The notes beneath the pieces were generated by a model. It saw nothing but the letters and a program-made list of their open reading frames with translations. It was not told the DNA's origin and did no database searches. Of a stretch of DNA of 64,000 nucleotides, positions 1-9,199 are shown piece after piece; positions within the stretch are counted from its first letter, which is position 1; every line of letters begins with the position of its first letter. The stretch lies in assembly GCF_000172795.2 (NCBI RefSeq), contig NZ_CP020949.1:186001-250000 (forward strand), in the 5' to 3' direction. The translations under genes were made by a program, and so were the position numbers. The stretch is from Rhizobium sp. CIAT894. GTDB taxonomy: Bacteria > Pseudomonadota > Alphaproteobacteria > Rhizobiales > Rhizobiaceae.

Positions 1-148
1 AAGTCCTCCCTTAATTGCACTATTTCACAGCGACGCTGCGCCGCAGAATGGACCCCACAACCGCCAGGCCTCTACGCCTTGCGGTTTCCTCAAGTTCCGT
101 TTGCTCTCGTCTTTCGGAGCGGTTCTCCTACCGCTCAGGTGACCAGAG

Positions 149-179
149 CTGGATCCCTTATTCTCCGTAGGGGATCCAG
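149..179. other. 9-bp inverted repeat (hairpin)
   Basis: CTGGATCCC at 149-157 is repeated as its exact reverse complement at 171-179, leaving a 13-base loop. It lies just downstream, on the minus strand, of the broken transaldolase. It could be a transcript-end hairpin of the leftward operon, but no T-run follows on either strand, so its role is open. Confidence 0.35.
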
Positions 180-241
180 ATATTCTTCACATCCACAGCG
201 CGACGAAGATACAGCGCACCTTCGGCGGAGGCCTTTCTCCC

Positions 242-412
242 TCACTCGAGTGCTTCCTCGAAATCTTCATGGAAGATAGGAGTTTTTAGCGCCTGGAGCA
301 CAATGGTGGGATTGGTGGTACAATCCATTGGCTTGAGGCGCTTGACGGCTTCAACGTCAGCGGTGTCGGCGACTACCTTCGTCATTTGACGCAATTGCAC
401 AAGCTTGTCCAT
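242..412 (-). pseudogene. tal: Transaldolase, N-terminal remnant
   Basis: The ATG at 412 opens a 56-codon frame that begins like transaldolase: MDKLVQLRQMTKVVADT, then the family's conserved DCTTNP strand motif. It stops after ...FEEALE at a TGA (242-244). In the intact paralog at 21167 the corresponding segment reads KEAVAWGKK. Here the in-frame sequence past the stop resumes with GRK, so the stop sits where a TGG tryptophan codon is expected. Later codons lose resemblance and reach another stop. The gene is the last of the leftward sugar transporter operon and would have supplied a pentose-phosphate step. It is dead as it stands. The TGG-to-TGA reading is my inference from the paralog. Confidence 0.8.
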
Positions 413-574
413 GAACTGAATTTCTCTCTCATATCTATTCGGCAAGTGACAATCGCACAGCAATTCCGCACATCGATGGTGCTCCACGCCGGCTCAGCTC
501 CGTGATTTGGTGCGGACATTTTCGAGCGCCACAGTCGTTAAGGCATCCTCCGTCCGCTTTCCAGAACGAACAGA

Positions 575-1633
575 TCAGGCTTTTTCGGACACGGCGCTCT
601 TTGCTCTCCAGAATTCGAAAAGGAGCAACCGACCGAATATGCCCGTGCCTGCGCGGAGCGCGGAAACGCCGATCAGAAGTGCCCCCCAGATGGCAATTGT
701 CAGGAACTGGCTAAAGTTCATCAAATTGAACGCGGAGGAGATCAGCTGCAAGAGCAGCAACGCAGCAAACAACCCTGATACTTTTCCGGTGCCGCCATAT
801 GGATTGATGCCCCCCAGAACCGCCGCCAAGATGCTGATGAGAAGGAAACTCTCGCCATAGGACGCGTTGGCAGAATTGAATCGGGCCATCATTACAAGCC
901 CGCCGCATCCTGCAAGCGCGCCCGATAAGGCATACGTCAAAAGCAAAACTCGTTTGACATGTATGCCCGAGAACTGGGCAGCTTTCTCGTTGGCGCCGAC
1001 AAGGTAGAGCTTCTGACCGAAGGATGATCGCCGAAGAACCACCGACACGAACACGCAAAGGACACCAAACAGCAGGAACGCAAGCGGTACGCCCAGAAAG
1101 GTTCCATTTCCAATCGCAACGATTGGATCTGGAAAGCCTGACAAGACATTTCCACGCGTCAGTCCAATGGCAAGACCCTTACAGGCGATCATGGTCCCCA
1201 GTGTGGCCAGAATGGGGGATACACCGAAATAGGCGATGATGAAGCCGTTCAGCAGGCCTACCAGGATTGCGACGGCGAGGCCCGCGGCAACCGCACCGAC
1301 TTGCCAGGTGAGCCAAAGCACGCTTCCGGAAGCGCCCCATGGAATTGTGAACTGCAATACCGACGCTATCGTCAAAGCGCAGAGATTGGCGGTCGAAATG
1401 ATCGACAAATTCAGCCCGCCGGAAAGGAGCGCAAGCATCATCGCAAGAGCAAGAATGCCAAGTTCCGGGGTCTGAAAGGCTATCGACTGAAATGTTCCCA
1501 CACTCAGTAGCCGATCGCCGAGAATGAGGCCAAACACCGCTAGAAGAGCCATGAAAATGGAAGCAAGCGTCACCGTCGTGGCGTTCTCTCGAACGAAACG
1601 GGATATGAGAGGTCGATTGGCAGACGGCTTCAT
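575..1633 (-). CDS. Sugar ABC transporter permease (RbsC type)
   Basis: Inner-membrane permease of about 352 residues with the glycine/leucine-rich helices of the RbsC/LsrC/XylH family (BPD_transp_2). The mid-protein motif GGLNLSIIS and later LGGINPYGGTGKVSG are family landmarks, the latter being the conserved loop that contacts the ATPase. The ATG at 1633 is chosen over upstream starts because AGGAAAGAG lies just before it. It follows the first permease by 25 bases. Two different permeases imply a heterodimeric channel, as in LsrC/LsrD. The substrate is unknown but probably a sugar or polyol, given the neighbouring epimerase and kinase. Confidence 0.88.
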   Translation of the reverse strand: MKPSANRPLISRFVRENATTVTLASIFMALLAVFGLILGDRLLSVGTFQSIAFQTPELGILALAMMLALLSGGLNLSIISTANLCALTIASVLQFTIPWGASGSVLWLTWQVGAVAAGLAVAILVGLLNGFIIAYFGVSPILATLGTMIACKGLAIGLTRGNVLSGFPDPIVAIGNGTFLGVPLAFLLFGVLCVFVSVVLRRSSFGQKLYLVGANEKAAQFSGIHVKRVLLLTYALSGALAGCGGLVMMARFNSANASYGESFLLISILAAVLGGINPYGGTGKVSGLFAALLLLQLISSAFNLMNFSQFLTIAIWGALLIGVSALRAGTGIFGRLLLFEFWRAKSAVSEKA

Positions 1634-1658
1634 GGTGATCTCTTTCCTAAGACGCGAG

Positions 1659-2636
1659 TCAAGCATGCCGACGCCGCTGAGACAGCGCAGTCGCCGAGAC
1701 CGCAAGCAGAATAACGCAGCCGACAAAGAACTGATTCCAGTATGAGGACACGCCCAGCAATATTAGTCCGTTCTGCAAAATTGCGATGAGCATCACGCCC
1801 AATACGGCGCCAAACACGGAGCCGTTGCCACCGGTCAGACTCGCGCCGCCAAGAATGACAGCCGCAAGCACTTCGAGTTCCTTGCCGATAAGCGTCGTCG
1901 GGGTAACCGATTGGGCCAGTTGGGCTTGCGATATTGATGCGATCGCGGCCATGAACCCCATATAGCCGTAGACAAGGCACCTCAGGCCGAAAACATGAAA
2001 ACCAAGGCGTTCGGCGGCTATCTCATTCCCCCCCATGGCATATATTTGACGACCGATGTTTGTCTTGTTGAGCAAGACCCAGGTCATAAAGAATGCGACC
2101 ACTAGCAACAGCGCCTGGAAATTGATTGCATAAGGAAATCCATTACTGTCGCTGAATTCGAACCACCAGATCCCTTCGCGAAAATAGCTGGGAAGAGAGG
2201 TGATATAGTCGCCGCGGGTGATATATATGAGTAATCCAAAAAAAATATTGAGAGTGGATATAGTCACAATAACAGAAGAGATGCGAACCTTATGAATGAT
2301 AGCCGCATTGAACAGCCCACATAGTATACCAGTGCAGCAGGCGACGAAGAACACTCCGAACCACCCAATTGGATAGGTCTTGGCAATCGTGAGAGCCACA
2401 TATTGGGCGACGCTGGCTATGGCAGTAAAGGAGATGTCGATCCCACCGAACACCAAGACCACAAGCAGACCGGCTGCAAGAATGCCTGCAAACGAGGTGG
2501 AAGTGAGAAGGTCGAAAAGGTTTTGCAGCGTCAGAAAACTGTCCGTCGCTGCCGTGAGAAACATGGATAATACGACGACGACCGCAAGCAGCCAAAATTC
2601 GTGACTTCGTGTCCAGCGTTGAATTGTCTTAGGCAT
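1659..2636 (-). CDS. Sugar ABC transporter permease (RbsC type)
   Basis: First of two permeases, about 325 residues and almost wholly hydrophobic, with FGGIDISFTAIASVAQY near residue 65 and the EAA-like loop LGGASLTGGNGSVFG near residue 265, both typical of ribose/AI-2-type permeases. The start at 2636 overlaps the ATPase stop by 8 bases, suggesting translational coupling. Longer in-frame starts fall deep inside the ATPase gene and are unlikely. It should pair with the permease at 575 to form the membrane pore. Confidence 0.88.
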   Translation of the reverse strand: MPKTIQRWTRSHEFWLLAVVVVLSMFLTAATDSFLTLQNLFDLLTSTSFAGILAAGLLVVLVFGGIDISFTAIASVAQYVALTIAKTYPIGWFGVFFVACCTGILCGLFNAAIIHKVRISSVIVTISTLNIFFGLLIYITRGDYITSLPSYFREGIWWFEFSDSNGFPYAINFQALLLVVAFFMTWVLLNKTNIGRQIYAMGGNEIAAERLGFHVFGLRCLVYGYMGFMAAIASISQAQLAQSVTPTTLIGKELEVLAAVILGGASLTGGNGSVFGAVLGVMLIAILQNGLILLGVSSYWNQFFVGCVILLAVSATALSQRRRHA

Positions 2637-4113
2637 AGATAACCTCTTGCAGATTTCTCTCGGTCGATGAAAGCGGATGGACTTCGTTGACGAGCTTGCC
2701 TTGCCGCATGACCAGGACACGATGGGTGTGGTAGAAGACCTCCTGGGCTTCGTCGGAAATGAGCAGTACCCCGACGCCTTCTGCCGCCAATCGGTGCACT
2801 ATCTCATAGATTCCGTCCTTGGCCTTGATGTCCACGCCGACGGTTGGGCTATCGAGTATCAGCACGCGGGGTTTGGTGGCCATCCATTTGCCCAACACCA
2901 CCCGTTGCTGGTTGCCTCCTGACAGAGTTCCGACAGGATTTTCGAGGTCGGACACTTTCGTGTTCAGGCGAACGATCCAATCACCGGCTGCGGCTACACG
3001 TTTGGCGGGGTCGATGAGACCGAATTTGCCGGCCAAGCTGTCAAGGACCGTCGCGAGGATGTTTGCAGAAATGGGCTGCCCCAGCGCCAGGCCGAGCATC
3101 AACCTGTCTTCCGGGACGTAAGCCACGCCGCGGGCTATTGCGACACGATTGGAGCTGGCTATCAGCGGCTTCCCGGAGACTTCGATCGTACCGCGGGATG
3201 GTGGATTCATACCGAAGATGCTGAGTGCGAGTTCCGTCCGTCCGCAGCCTAAAAGCCCGGTAAGGCCGACGATCTCTCCTTTGCGAATGTCGAAGCTGAT
3301 ATCCTCGTAGTGGCCTGGTCGAGTCAGGTTTCGAACCGCCAGCACAACCTCCGCAGCCTCGCCTCCGGGCCGCGGAGGCGCATAGTCGAACTCATGACCG
3401 GTCATCAAGGTCTCTAGCCGCCGCGAAGTGATTTCGCTGGCATCGAAGGTCCCCACCTTACCGCCGTCACGCAGAACCGTTACGCGCTCGGCTATCTCCA
3501 TTACTTCATCGAGACGGTGGGATACGAACACCGTGCAAATGTCTCTGCTCTTAAGGTCGTTGACGACACGCAGCAGAGAATCCACCTCATGCCGGGTCAA
3601 CGAGGCGGTGGGCTCGTCCATGATGACCAGCTTTGCGTCCGCGGCCATGGCGCGGCAAATCGCAACCAGTTGCCGGTTTGCGATAGAGAGGTCCGACACC
3701 ATCGTCTCCAGGTCGAGATTGACGTTGATGCGGGTCATCGCTTTCGCCGCAATGTCACTTATGCGGTTCCAATTCGCGGGCCGAGGCAAGCCCATGTGGC
3801 TGCCGATGGCGATGTTCTCCGCCACGGACAAATTGGGAAAGAGGGAGAGATCCTGATAGATGACCTGGATGCCACTCTTGGTGGAGAGAATGGGGTCCAA
3901 ACGAGAATGTTCGCGACCCTCAAGAACGATGCGACCACCCGGATCGGGCACCTGCACGCCAGCAATAATCTTGATCAGGGTGGATTTGCCCGAACCATTT
4001 TCGCCAACAAGACAGTGAACTTCGCCGGCCTCCAGCGACAGATCGACATCTCGAAGCGCACGAACTCCGCCGAAGTGCTTGGAGATATGGGCCAATTCAA
4101 GGAATGCGGTCAT
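2629..4113 (-). CDS. Sugar ABC transporter ATP-binding protein
   Basis: A 494-residue double ATPase of the RbsA/LsrA/XylG type that powers the two permeases. Domain 1 has Walker A GENGSGKST (37-45) and Walker B VIMDEPTASL. Domain 2 has the usual loose P-loop (GLLGCGRTE) and a complete signature LSGGNQQR, but its Walker B reads LILDSPTVGVD, so the catalytic glutamate position is serine. From memory such changes are common in this subfamily, where one site is degenerate, so this need not mean loss of function. It lies between the binding protein and the permeases in one leftward operon. Confidence 0.93.
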   Translation of the reverse strand: MTAFLELAHISKHFGGVRALRDVDLSLEAGEVHCLVGENGSGKSTLIKIIAGVQVPDPGGRIVLEGREHSRLDPILSTKSGIQVIYQDLSLFPNLSVAENIAIGSHMGLPRPANWNRISDIAAKAMTRINVNLDLETMVSDLSIANRQLVAICRAMAADAKLVIMDEPTASLTRHEVDSLLRVVNDLKSRDICTVFVSHRLDEVMEIAERVTVLRDGGKVGTFDASEITSRRLETLMTGHEFDYAPPRPGGEAAEVVLAVRNLTRPGHYEDISFDIRKGEIVGLTGLLGCGRTELALSIFGMNPPSRGTIEVSGKPLIASSNRVAIARGVAYVPEDRLMLGLALGQPISANILATVLDSLAGKFGLIDPAKRVAAAGDWIVRLNTKVSDLENPVGTLSGGNQQRVVLGKWMATKPRVLILDSPTVGVDIKAKDGIYEIVHRLAAEGVGVLLISDEAQEVFYHTHRVLVMRQGKLVNEVHPLSSTERNLQEVIYA

Positions 4114-4151
4114 AGTGGGCTTTACCCTTAGTAGCTGGCATCGGTCCTGCT

Positions 4152-4175
4152 GCAGGCGAGCCAGGGCCCGCCTGC
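4152..4175 (-). other. Hairpin between binding-protein and ATPase genes
   Basis: GCAGGCG (4152-4158) pairs exactly with CGCCTGC (4169-4175) in the gap between the binding-protein stop and the ATPase start. No T-run follows. Hairpins here in ABC operons often protect the upstream binding-protein mRNA and raise its level over the membrane subunits; that role is inferred. Confidence 0.4.
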
Positions 4176-4195
4176 GGTATTTCCTGCAAGGACAG

Positions 4196-5194
4196 CTAGA
4201 GACCCTGGGCGATCAGGCCATCCACGGTTTCTTTGTTGATGTGGGTGATCTTGTCGACCTTGATGAGCTTTCCGGGAACATCCACCGTAGCCTTGCCGAG
4301 ACCGGGAACATCCATCCCGTCCTCGATTTTCGTTCCATCGAGGACCAATCTGGCGACGGCAGCCATCGCATAGCCAGCTTCTCTCGGGTTCCACATGAAG
4401 CCTTCCCGAATGACGCCGTCCATGATCAGGTCCTTGGCCTGCGACGGCAGCACCGTGCCTATGACGGCAACCCGCTTGCTCAGGTGCTTTTCCTTCACGG
4501 CGTTGCCGGCGGCGATCGGACCGTTCGAGCCAAACGCCAGTATACCCTTGAGCTTCGGATAGGCCTTCAGCACGTCGATAGTCGTGCGGTAGGCGCTGTC
4601 GATTTCGTCGGCGCCAGGGAAGCGATCGGCCACCAGGTTCATCTTGGGATAATGTGCCTTTTGATAGGCGATGGCCGCGTCGGCCCACTTGTTGTGCAGC
4701 GGGGTAGTCAGGGTGCCGACATAGACGACATAGTCCCCTTCCTCGCCCATTTCCTTGGCGAGGCTCTGCATTTGGACTTCGCCGAACTTGGTCGAGTCAA
4801 TGAGTTCGACGTCCCAGTCGCGGCCCTCCTGTTCCGGCCCCTCGTGGACAATTACCTTGATGCCTGCTGCCTGAGCCCGCTTGAGCACAGGCTCGCACGC
4901 CTTGACGTCCAAGGGCACAAGGCCGATCACGTCCACCTTCCTGGCGATCAGATCTTCCAGCAGCTTGACCTGCTGAGCCGGATCGATGTTTGCCGGACCG
5001 GTCATAGAAACGTCGATGTTGAATTGCTTCCCTGCCTCCTGCAGGCCGCGCTCAAGGGCACCGAAGTACGGTATGCCGGCAATCTTGACGACAGTCACCA
5101 TGACTGGGTTGGCCGCCATCGCGAGGTTTGGCGTGGCAACCAGCCATGCCACGCCTGCGGCCAAAGAAAACTTCAAAATGTCACGACGTTTCAT
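4196..5194 (-). CDS. Sugar ABC transporter substrate-binding protein (LsrB/RhaS-like)
   Basis: Periplasmic binding protein of 332 residues. A signal peptide is visible (MKRRDILKFSLAAGVAWLVA... ending AMA near residue 28) with a twin-arginine-less KRR start. The mature protein has the type I periplasmic fold pattern of the autoinducer-2/rhamnose/ribose group, with repeated Rossmann strands such as VDVIGLVPLD and KGILAFGSNGPIAAG. GGAGGAG lies directly upstream of the ATG. It is the first transporter gene after the epimerase. LsrB-like proteins bind AI-2 or small sugars, and nothing here decides which. Confidence 0.9.
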   Translation of the reverse strand: MKRRDILKFSLAAGVAWLVATPNLAMAANPVMVTVVKIAGIPYFGALERGLQEAGKQFNIDVSMTGPANIDPAQQVKLLEDLIARKVDVIGLVPLDVKACEPVLKRAQAAGIKVIVHEGPEQEGRDWDVELIDSTKFGEVQMQSLAKEMGEEGDYVVYVGTLTTPLHNKWADAAIAYQKAHYPKMNLVADRFPGADEIDSAYRTTIDVLKAYPKLKGILAFGSNGPIAAGNAVKEKHLSKRVAVIGTVLPSQAKDLIMDGVIREGFMWNPREAGYAMAAVARLVLDGTKIEDGMDVPGLGKATVDVPGKLIKVDKITHINKETVDGLIAQGL

Positions 5195-5272
5195 GCTCTT
5201 CTCCTCCTGTGAGCGTTGTGGACTCTAGATTTTTGGAATTGCGTCTGCGGCCAGTCACCGCCAGCTGTCGCC

Positions 5273-6118
5273 TCAGAGGCCGTAGCGTGTCGCCAAGCCG
5301 CGCAAATACGGCAGCCCTTGATCAAGTACAGCGCCAGCATTGGGCGCGGCCGGCCGCCACATGCAGAGTGCCGAAGCAAGCTGTGGCGGTACCGAGACAA
5401 AGCTTTCAATGACAAGATCGCCATCGAATCCGGTGTCGCGCAATGTCCGGAAGACCAGTTCCCAATCTACGGTACCGGTGCCTGGTACACCGCGATGACT
5501 TTCGGAAAGGTGAATATAGGGAGAGCGTCCCGCGGCCCGGCGGATGCCGTCGTCGAAACCATTCTCCTCTACGTTCATGTGATAGGTGTCGAGGTGGACG
5601 AAGGTATTCGGTTCATCGATTTGCTCAAGCAGCCACATTCCTTGCGCGGCCGTATTGAGGATGTGGGTGTCGAAGCGGGTGCAAGGTTCGACACCGAACG
5701 TCATGCCGAGTTCAGCAGCGCGCCGGGCTACCGGCTTCAGTGCCCGAACCACCGCTTCGTACTCGCGACTTGTTGGGGGAACACCGGTCTTGTAGCCGAG
5801 CGCCGAGTAGGTGACGCCAGTCAGCATGGAGCACCCAATGTGGTGAGCGGCGTCGAGAACTTGAAACAGATATTGCGAACAGGCTTCCGGAGCCAGGTGC
5901 GCCATCTTGTCTTCGGGCAGGCAAAGGGACGCGGTTGCCTGAAGACCATGATCTCGGATTATCGACTTTGCGTGATCCAAATCGATTTTGGCCGGCTCGA
6001 ACAAAGGGATCTCGATTATTTCCAGCCCATATCGCGCCGCCTCAGGGATCGCGGCGTTGGCCGCCTCTGTCGTCCACTCGGGCGCCCACAGACTGAAGTG
6101 CATTCCAAATTTTGTCAT
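5273..6118 (-). CDS. Ketose 3-epimerase-like TIM-barrel isomerase
   Basis: A 281-residue TIM barrel of the sugar phosphate isomerase/epimerase family, resembling D-tagatose/D-allulose 3-epimerases. The metal and catalytic residues are present at the expected spacing: E144 (GVEPCTRF), D177 (HLDTYHMN), H203 in HLSESHRG with R209, and E238 (VIESF). LDTYHMNVEE is close to the signature of Agrobacterium allulose epimerase. The ATG at 6118 has GGGAGG upstream and removes a 50-residue upstream extension with no family resemblance. It heads the leftward transporter operon. Related enzymes include hydroxypyruvate and tetrulose isomerases, so the exact sugar is not fixed. Confidence 0.85.
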   Translation of the reverse strand: MTKFGMHFSLWAPEWTTEAANAAIPEAARYGLEIIEIPLFEPAKIDLDHAKSIIRDHGLQATASLCLPEDKMAHLAPEACSQYLFQVLDAAHHIGCSMLTGVTYSALGYKTGVPPTSREYEAVVRALKPVARRAAELGMTFGVEPCTRFDTHILNTAAQGMWLLEQIDEPNTFVHLDTYHMNVEENGFDDGIRRAAGRSPYIHLSESHRGVPGTGTVDWELVFRTLRDTGFDGDLVIESFVSVPPQLASALCMWRPAAPNAGAVLDQGLPYLRGLATRYGL

Positions 6119-6291
6119 TGCGTTTATCCTCCCGTAATCCGCTGCAGAGCCAACAAGAACGCTGCACCCGGACAGCGTCAGCGCGACGTCGGCAAATGGC
6201 CCTCTTCGCGACGTTTGTTCGCCGCTGATCATTATGAAGATGGTTATCGAAAAATTCTCAAACGTCAACGCATATATCTATTTAAAAACAC

Positions 6292-6407
6292 ATTTGTCGC
6301 AGCAATCTAACGCCGAGCCCCACCACGGCACGGCAATTCCGTTGTATTTGTACGATAATCGCTAAAAATCGTCGAACACAAATATCTTTCTTGAAATACA
6401 TTTGCCG
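6292..6407. promoter_or_regulatory. Divergent control region with repeated ATTTG elements
   Basis: The spacer between the epimerase and E1 genes is AT-rich and holds four similar elements: ATTTGTCG at 6292, ATTTGTACG at 6346, an inverted copy (CGAACACAAAT, ending 6383) and ATTTGCCG at 6400. The second and third form an inverted pair, TATTTGT (6345-6351) and ACAAATA (6378-6384). They are candidate binding sites for the SorC regulator encoded at 11099. A related ACAAATGT occurs before the second SorC gene (20883). Confidence 0.45.
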
Positions 6408-6467
6408 TAACGGTATATGTCTGATGGCTAAGGGGATTGACCCCGGCAAATCCCATCGGAGGTCAGA

Positions 6468-8933
6468 ATGCCCAAGGAAATCCACATCGACCCCAGGACC
6501 TTCAAGGTGCGCAGCACCCTGAATGCACCACCAATTCCTATCCACGCGTACGATGAGAATATCGAGGCGGAACGTGCCCAGTATGGCGACGAAGGATTGC
6601 TGCAAATTCTGCGCGATATGATGATCATACGCGAATTTGAGACAATTTTGGCTTCGCTAAAGGGAAAGGGAGCATATTGCGGCATTGAGTTTAACTACAA
6701 AGGGCCGGCTCACCTTTCGATCGGGCAAGAGGCTGCTGCCGTCGGAGCGGCGGCCTCACTCGAGCCGCATGACCATATTTTCGGCAGTCATCGCAGCCAT
6801 GGCGAGTTCATCGCGAAGGGGCTTTCGGCGATCCGAAAGCTCCCGGATGATGCCTTGCGTCTGATCATGGAGAGCCATGAGCGTGGTACGCTTCTCAGGA
6901 CCGTGGAGACCTCTCTGCGGAGTCCGAAAACAAGCGAGACCGCGGAGAATTTTCTACTGCTCGGCCTGCTTGCAGAGATCTTCATGCGCTCAACCGGTTT
7001 CAACCGGGGCATGGGCGGGTCAATGCATGCCTTTTTCCCGCCTTTTGGGACTTATCCGAACAATGCGATTGTCGGCGCGTCTGCCGGAATAGCCACGGGG
7101 GCCGCATTGCGAAAGAAGCTTACGGGGGCCAGCGGCATCACTGTGGCCAACGCGGGCGATGGCTCTACTGGCTGCGGGCCGGTCTGGGAAGCGATGAATT
7201 TCGCCGCTATGGCACAATTCGAGACGCTGTGGGCAGATGCTTTCAAAGGCGGTTTGCCGGTCCTGTTTTTCTTCACCAACAACTTTTATGCGATGGGCGG
7301 TCAGACCATCGGTGAAACAATGGGATGGGACCGCCTATCTCGCATAGGGCTGGCGGTCAACCAGCAAGCCATACACGCGGAAACCGTCGACGGAACAAAT
7401 CCGCTCGCCGTTGCTGACGCCGTCGCACGCAAGCGCGAGCTTTTGGTTCAAGGCCGCGGGCCAGCCTTGCTGGACGTCGAATGTTACCGTAGCTCGGGTC
7501 ATTCAACGACAGATATCAACTCTTATCGGACGAAGGACGAGATGCAGGCGTGGGAACAGCACGATCCTATTATTCTGTTCTCCAATCGCCTTCAGGAGGC
7601 CGGGATTGTGACCGCTGGCCAGGTCGCCGAATTGCGCGAACAGACGACGGATCGCATGCGCTCGATTACTGCGATCGCGGTCGATCCGGCACTCACTCCC
7701 CCCGTAGATATTCATGCAGATCCAACGCTGATCGGCAAGCTTATGTTCTCGAACACCAGCATAGAGCTGCCCTCGCAAGAAGTTTTGCTCCTGAAGCCTG
7801 TCGACGCGGTTAGCCGGGTGCGTCAGGACGCGAAGAAAAGTCGATACGGCTTTGCCGAGGACGGAGCCAAGCTGTCACCAATGCGAGCTATCACAATGCG
7901 TGACGCCTTGTTCGAGACCGTCTTGCACCACATGACGCACGACGACAGTCTTGTCGCCTATGGGGAAGAATGCCGGGAATGGGGTGGCGCATTCGGCGTT
8001 TACCGGGGGCTTGCCGAAATCCTACCCCACGATCGGTTGTTCAATTCACCGATCTCCGAAGCTGCGATTGTTGCGACGGCGGTGGGCTTTGCGCTCGAGG
8101 GCGGCCGCGCGCTGGTCGAACTGATGTATGGCGACTTTCTAGGCCGGGCGGGCGACGAAGTCTTCAATCAGATGGCAAAATGGCAATCGATGTCCGGGGG
8201 TGAGCTGAAGGTTCCCGTCGTTTTGCGTTGCTCTATCGGTTCGAAGTACGGCGCTCAGCATAGTCAAGACTGGACGGCATTATGCGCCCATATTCCGGGC
8301 CTCAAAGTTGTCTACCCGGCAACGCCGTATGATGCGAAAGGGCTGTTGGCTTCCGCATTGTCAGGCAACGATCCGGTGGTTTTTTTTGAAAGCCAGCGCC
8401 TCTACGACACCGTGGAACAGTTCCGCAACGAAGGCGTGCCGACCGGCTACTATCAACTTCCCATCGGTGAACCCGATTGTAAGCGCGCTGGAGAAGACGT
8501 CACAATTCTCACGGTGGGACCTTCGCTTTACTCCGCGCTCGCTGCTGCTGAAGAACTCGAAAGCACCTTCGGCATCTCGGCCGAAGTGATTGATGCGCGT
8601 TCGCTTGTTCCATTTAACTATGAACCGGTGCTCGCCTCGATAAGGAAAACCGGACGCATCGTACTGGTATCCGAGGCTTCGGAGCGCGGCAGCTTCCTGA
8701 TGACGCTCGCCGCAAACATTACGCGCTTCGGCTATGAAACTCTTCACGCCGCGCCTCGTGTAATCGGCTCTCCGAATTGGATCGTGCCCGGCGCTGAGAT
8801 GGAATCAACCTACTTTCCCCAGAAAGATGATATCCTTGATGTCATCACCAGCGAGTTGTTTCCAAGCCAGCGCAGCAACCGCCGCAGCGTACGTGACTGG
8901 GACGATCGGGAACTTGCCCGTCTCGGTCTATAA
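6468..8933 (+). CDS. Fused E1 alpha/beta 2-oxoacid (acetoin-type) dehydrogenase
   Basis: An 821-residue thiamine-diphosphate enzyme joining both E1 subunits. The alpha half (to about residue 420) has the TPP/Mg motif GDGSTGCG (230) followed by N271-N272, and the GHSTTD loop near 344. The beta half (from about 470) has SPISEAAIVATAVG, the DFLGRAGDEVFNQ segment and the active-site histidine motif QHSQ. GGAGG precedes the ATG. E1 enzymes decarboxylate a 2-oxoacid, or cleave an acyloin such as acetoin, and pass the acyl group to a lipoyl arm. The AcoC-like pieces next door favour the acetoin-type chemistry. A segment of about 45 residues near 130-175 looks inserted compared with usual E1 alpha. 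No E3 gene is present locally. Confidence 0.88.
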   Translation: MPKEIHIDPRTFKVRSTLNAPPIPIHAYDENIEAERAQYGDEGLLQILRDMMIIREFETILASLKGKGAYCGIEFNYKGPAHLSIGQEAAAVGAAASLEPHDHIFGSHRSHGEFIAKGLSAIRKLPDDALRLIMESHERGTLLRTVETSLRSPKTSETAENFLLLGLLAEIFMRSTGFNRGMGGSMHAFFPPFGTYPNNAIVGASAGIATGAALRKKLTGASGITVANAGDGSTGCGPVWEAMNFAAMAQFETLWADAFKGGLPVLFFFTNNFYAMGGQTIGETMGWDRLSRIGLAVNQQAIHAETVDGTNPLAVADAVARKRELLVQGRGPALLDVECYRSSGHSTTDINSYRTKDEMQAWEQHDPIILFSNRLQEAGIVTAGQVAELREQTTDRMRSITAIAVDPALTPPVDIHADPTLIGKLMFSNTSIELPSQEVLLLKPVDAVSRVRQDAKKSRYGFAEDGAKLSPMRAITMRDALFETVLHHMTHDDSLVAYGEECREWGGAFGVYRGLAEILPHDRLFNSPISEAAIVATAVGFALEGGRALVELMYGDFLGRAGDEVFNQMAKWQSMSGGELKVPVVLRCSIGSKYGAQHSQDWTALCAHIPGLKVVYPATPYDAKGLLASALSGNDPVVFFESQRLYDTVEQFRNEGVPTGYYQLPIGEPDCKRAGEDVTILTVGPSLYSALAAAEELESTFGISAEVIDARSLVPFNYEPVLASIRKTGRIVLVSEASERGSFLMTLAANITRFGYETLHAAPRVIGSPNWIVPGAEMESTYFPQKDDILDVITSELFPSQRSNRRSVRDWDDRELARLGL

Positions 8934-8962
8934 ACCAACATACCTTTGAGCGAGGAACACAT

Positions 8963-9199
8963 ATGGATACCCCGATCCTCATGCCGAATCTCGGAAACGA
9001 AATCGACGAGGCCCAAATCGACGAGTGGTTCAAGACGGAAGGCGACATGGTCACCGAAGGTGAACAAGTTGTCCTGATCACGACACCCAAGGTCACCATG
9101 GAAATCGAAGCCCCAGCGACAGGCATTCTGAAGAAAATCCTGGTTCCCGCAGACGAGCTTGCGGCAGTGGGCTCCACACTTGGGATCATCGAGACGTGA
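8963..9199 (+). CDS. Stand-alone lipoyl-carrier domain (N-terminal part of split AcoC)
   Basis: A 78-residue protein that is a single biotinyl/lipoyl domain. The modified lysine is K43 in TPKVTMEIEAP, inside the expected beta-turn, with the flanking G27 and G77-like turns conserved. In acetoin dehydrogenase E2 (AcoC) this domain is joined through a linker to an alpha/beta hydrolase; here the protein stops and the hydrolase begins in a new frame at a GTGA overlap (9196-9199). It should carry the acyl group from the adjacent E1. It starts 29 bases after E1 with GAGCGAGGA upstream. Confidence 0.9.
   Translation: MDTPILMPNLGNEIDEAQIDEWFKTEGDMVTEGEQVVLITTPKVTMEIEAPATGILKKILVPADELAAVGSTLGIIET

Noticed and set aside
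4079..5212. 377-codon frame opposite the binding-protein gene
   Set aside because: It is an antisense shadow of a clearly coding gene with a signal peptide and family motifs.
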